Made by a program: the position numbers and the translations under genes. A stretch of 5,107 nucleotides of DNA from contig CAUZSN010000179.1 in assembly GCA_963582345.1 (NCBI GenBank), positions 1-5,107 of the forward strand, in the 5' to 3' direction. Below the pieces are notes generated by a model. It saw nothing but the letters and a program-made list of their open reading frames with translations. It made no database searches and was not told the DNA's origin. This stretch comes from CAUZSN01 sp963582345 (GTDB lineage: Bacteria > Planctomycetota > Planctomycetia > Planctomycetales > Planctomycetaceae). Positions within the stretch are counted from its first letter, which is position 1, and each line of letters starts with the position of its first letter. Below, piece after piece: positions 4,660 to 5,107 of this stretch.

Positions 4660-5107
4660 GCCAAGGCAACCCAGACTGGGTGACAGCGGGACAAGGCATC
4701 GCCCCTCATCTTCGCTGGTCGTTCACGACTGACTCTGAACTTCGCACGCGAGACAGGAAAACTGTTGGCTGCCGATTTTGCAGGCAAACTGTATTGCATT
4801 GACCGTGCGGGTAAAGTTCTGTCGTTGATGCGAGGTCTGAAAGACATTCGCACACTAGTTTGGAGTGATATCGGAAACGCGGGTGTTGCCTTGTTCGGCA
4901 ATGCGAACATTAGCCACTTCAATCAAAAGATGAAGCTTGAATGGTCATTCGATTTGGCCGAAGCCGCGTTAGATGTCGCAATCGACTCATACGGAAACTA
5001 CATTGCTGTCAGTTTGGCCAACGGCGTCAACCAGATCTTTGACTCAAACAAGAAACGAGTCAACAGATTCGAAATAATTCGCTCGCTGATGTTTTTGGAA
5101 TTTCTAC
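4656..5107 (+). CDS. Beta-propeller-like protein, 3' partial, with an apparent frameshift near its start
   Basis: The ATG at 4656 overlaps the protease stop (ATGA), typical of translational coupling. This frame reads MSQGNPDWVTAGQGIAPHLR and on to WSFTTDSEL, but ends at a TGA at 4800-4802 (48 residues). From 4684 to the window end a second frame (one base forward) is open and looks like the real protein: LNFARETGKLLAADFAGKLY followed by CIDRAGKVLSL, then LVWSDIGNAGVALFG, then LDVAIDSYGNYIAVSLANG. These are roughly 35-40-residue units of the strand-turn-strand kind found in WD40/PQQ-like propellers; about three blades are visible. The second frame has no good start of its own before ATG 4834, so I join the two. 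Removing one GACT from GACTGACT (4727-4734) joins them as WSFTTLNFARETG. The gene may be a pseudogene, a sequencing or assembly error, or less likely subject to programmed frameshifting. No signal peptide is visible in the first frame, so the product is probably cytoplasmic. The family assignment is approximate. Confidence 0.6.
4727..4734 (+). repeat. GACTGACT tetranucleotide duplication at the frame change
   Basis: Two abutting GACT units sit exactly where the coding signal moves from the first to the second frame. A gain of four bases shifts the frame by one, as observed. Strand slippage is the simplest explanation; an error in the read or assembly is the alternative. Confidence 0.5.

Noticed and set aside
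4626..4922. 98-residue minus-strand open frame opposite the propeller gene
   Set aside because: Shadow of the plus-strand coding frame, without domain content.

Overview
The window looks like ordinary chromosomal DNA of a Gram-negative bacterium, most likely a member of the Planctomycetota (Pirellulaceae-like). This is an inference from gene style: roughly balanced base composition, a repeat-bearing lipoprotein, a C-terminal-processing protease with a TPR-like front end, a membrane protein of a type I associate with planctomycetes, and a beta-propeller-like gene. No rRNA or marker protein proves it. I see no CRISPR array, transposase, integrase, tRNA or phage gene, and no multi-gene defence or biosynthetic system.

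Layout, all genes on the + strand. (1) 1-186: upstream region with a short hairpin. (2) 187-1011: a secreted lipoprotein of unknown function with two nested tandem-repeat tracts, a near-identical 16-residue repeat x3 and a 40-residue Cys-rich repeat x2. (3) 1114-1842: TsaB, the non-catalytic subunit of the tRNA t6A modification machinery. (4) 1799-2680: a membrane protein that overlaps the end of tsaB by 44 bases, with a jelly-roll-like exported domain and three C-terminal membrane spans. (5) 2681-3006: a 326-base gap holding the best promoter of the window (TTGACC-17-TATAGT), a perfect 14-base palindrome covering its -35 box, further inverted and direct repeats, and a run of eight G just before the next start codon. 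(6) 3007-4659: an exported S41-family C-terminal-processing protease with a TPR-like region, a PDZ domain and an intact Ser/Lys dyad. (7) 4656 to the window end: a beta-propeller-like protein whose start overlaps the protease stop (ATGA). Its reading frame changes near a GACTGACT tetranucleotide duplication, and it runs off the window.

Two transcription units are suggested: (lipoprotein?)-tsaB-membrane protein, then protease-propeller, the second with its own apparently regulated promoter. The protease and propeller genes are probably translationally coupled. The strongest points for follow-up are the palindrome-covered promoter with the G8 tract before the protease, the frameshift by apparent GACT duplication, and the repeat-expanding Cys-rich lipoprotein.
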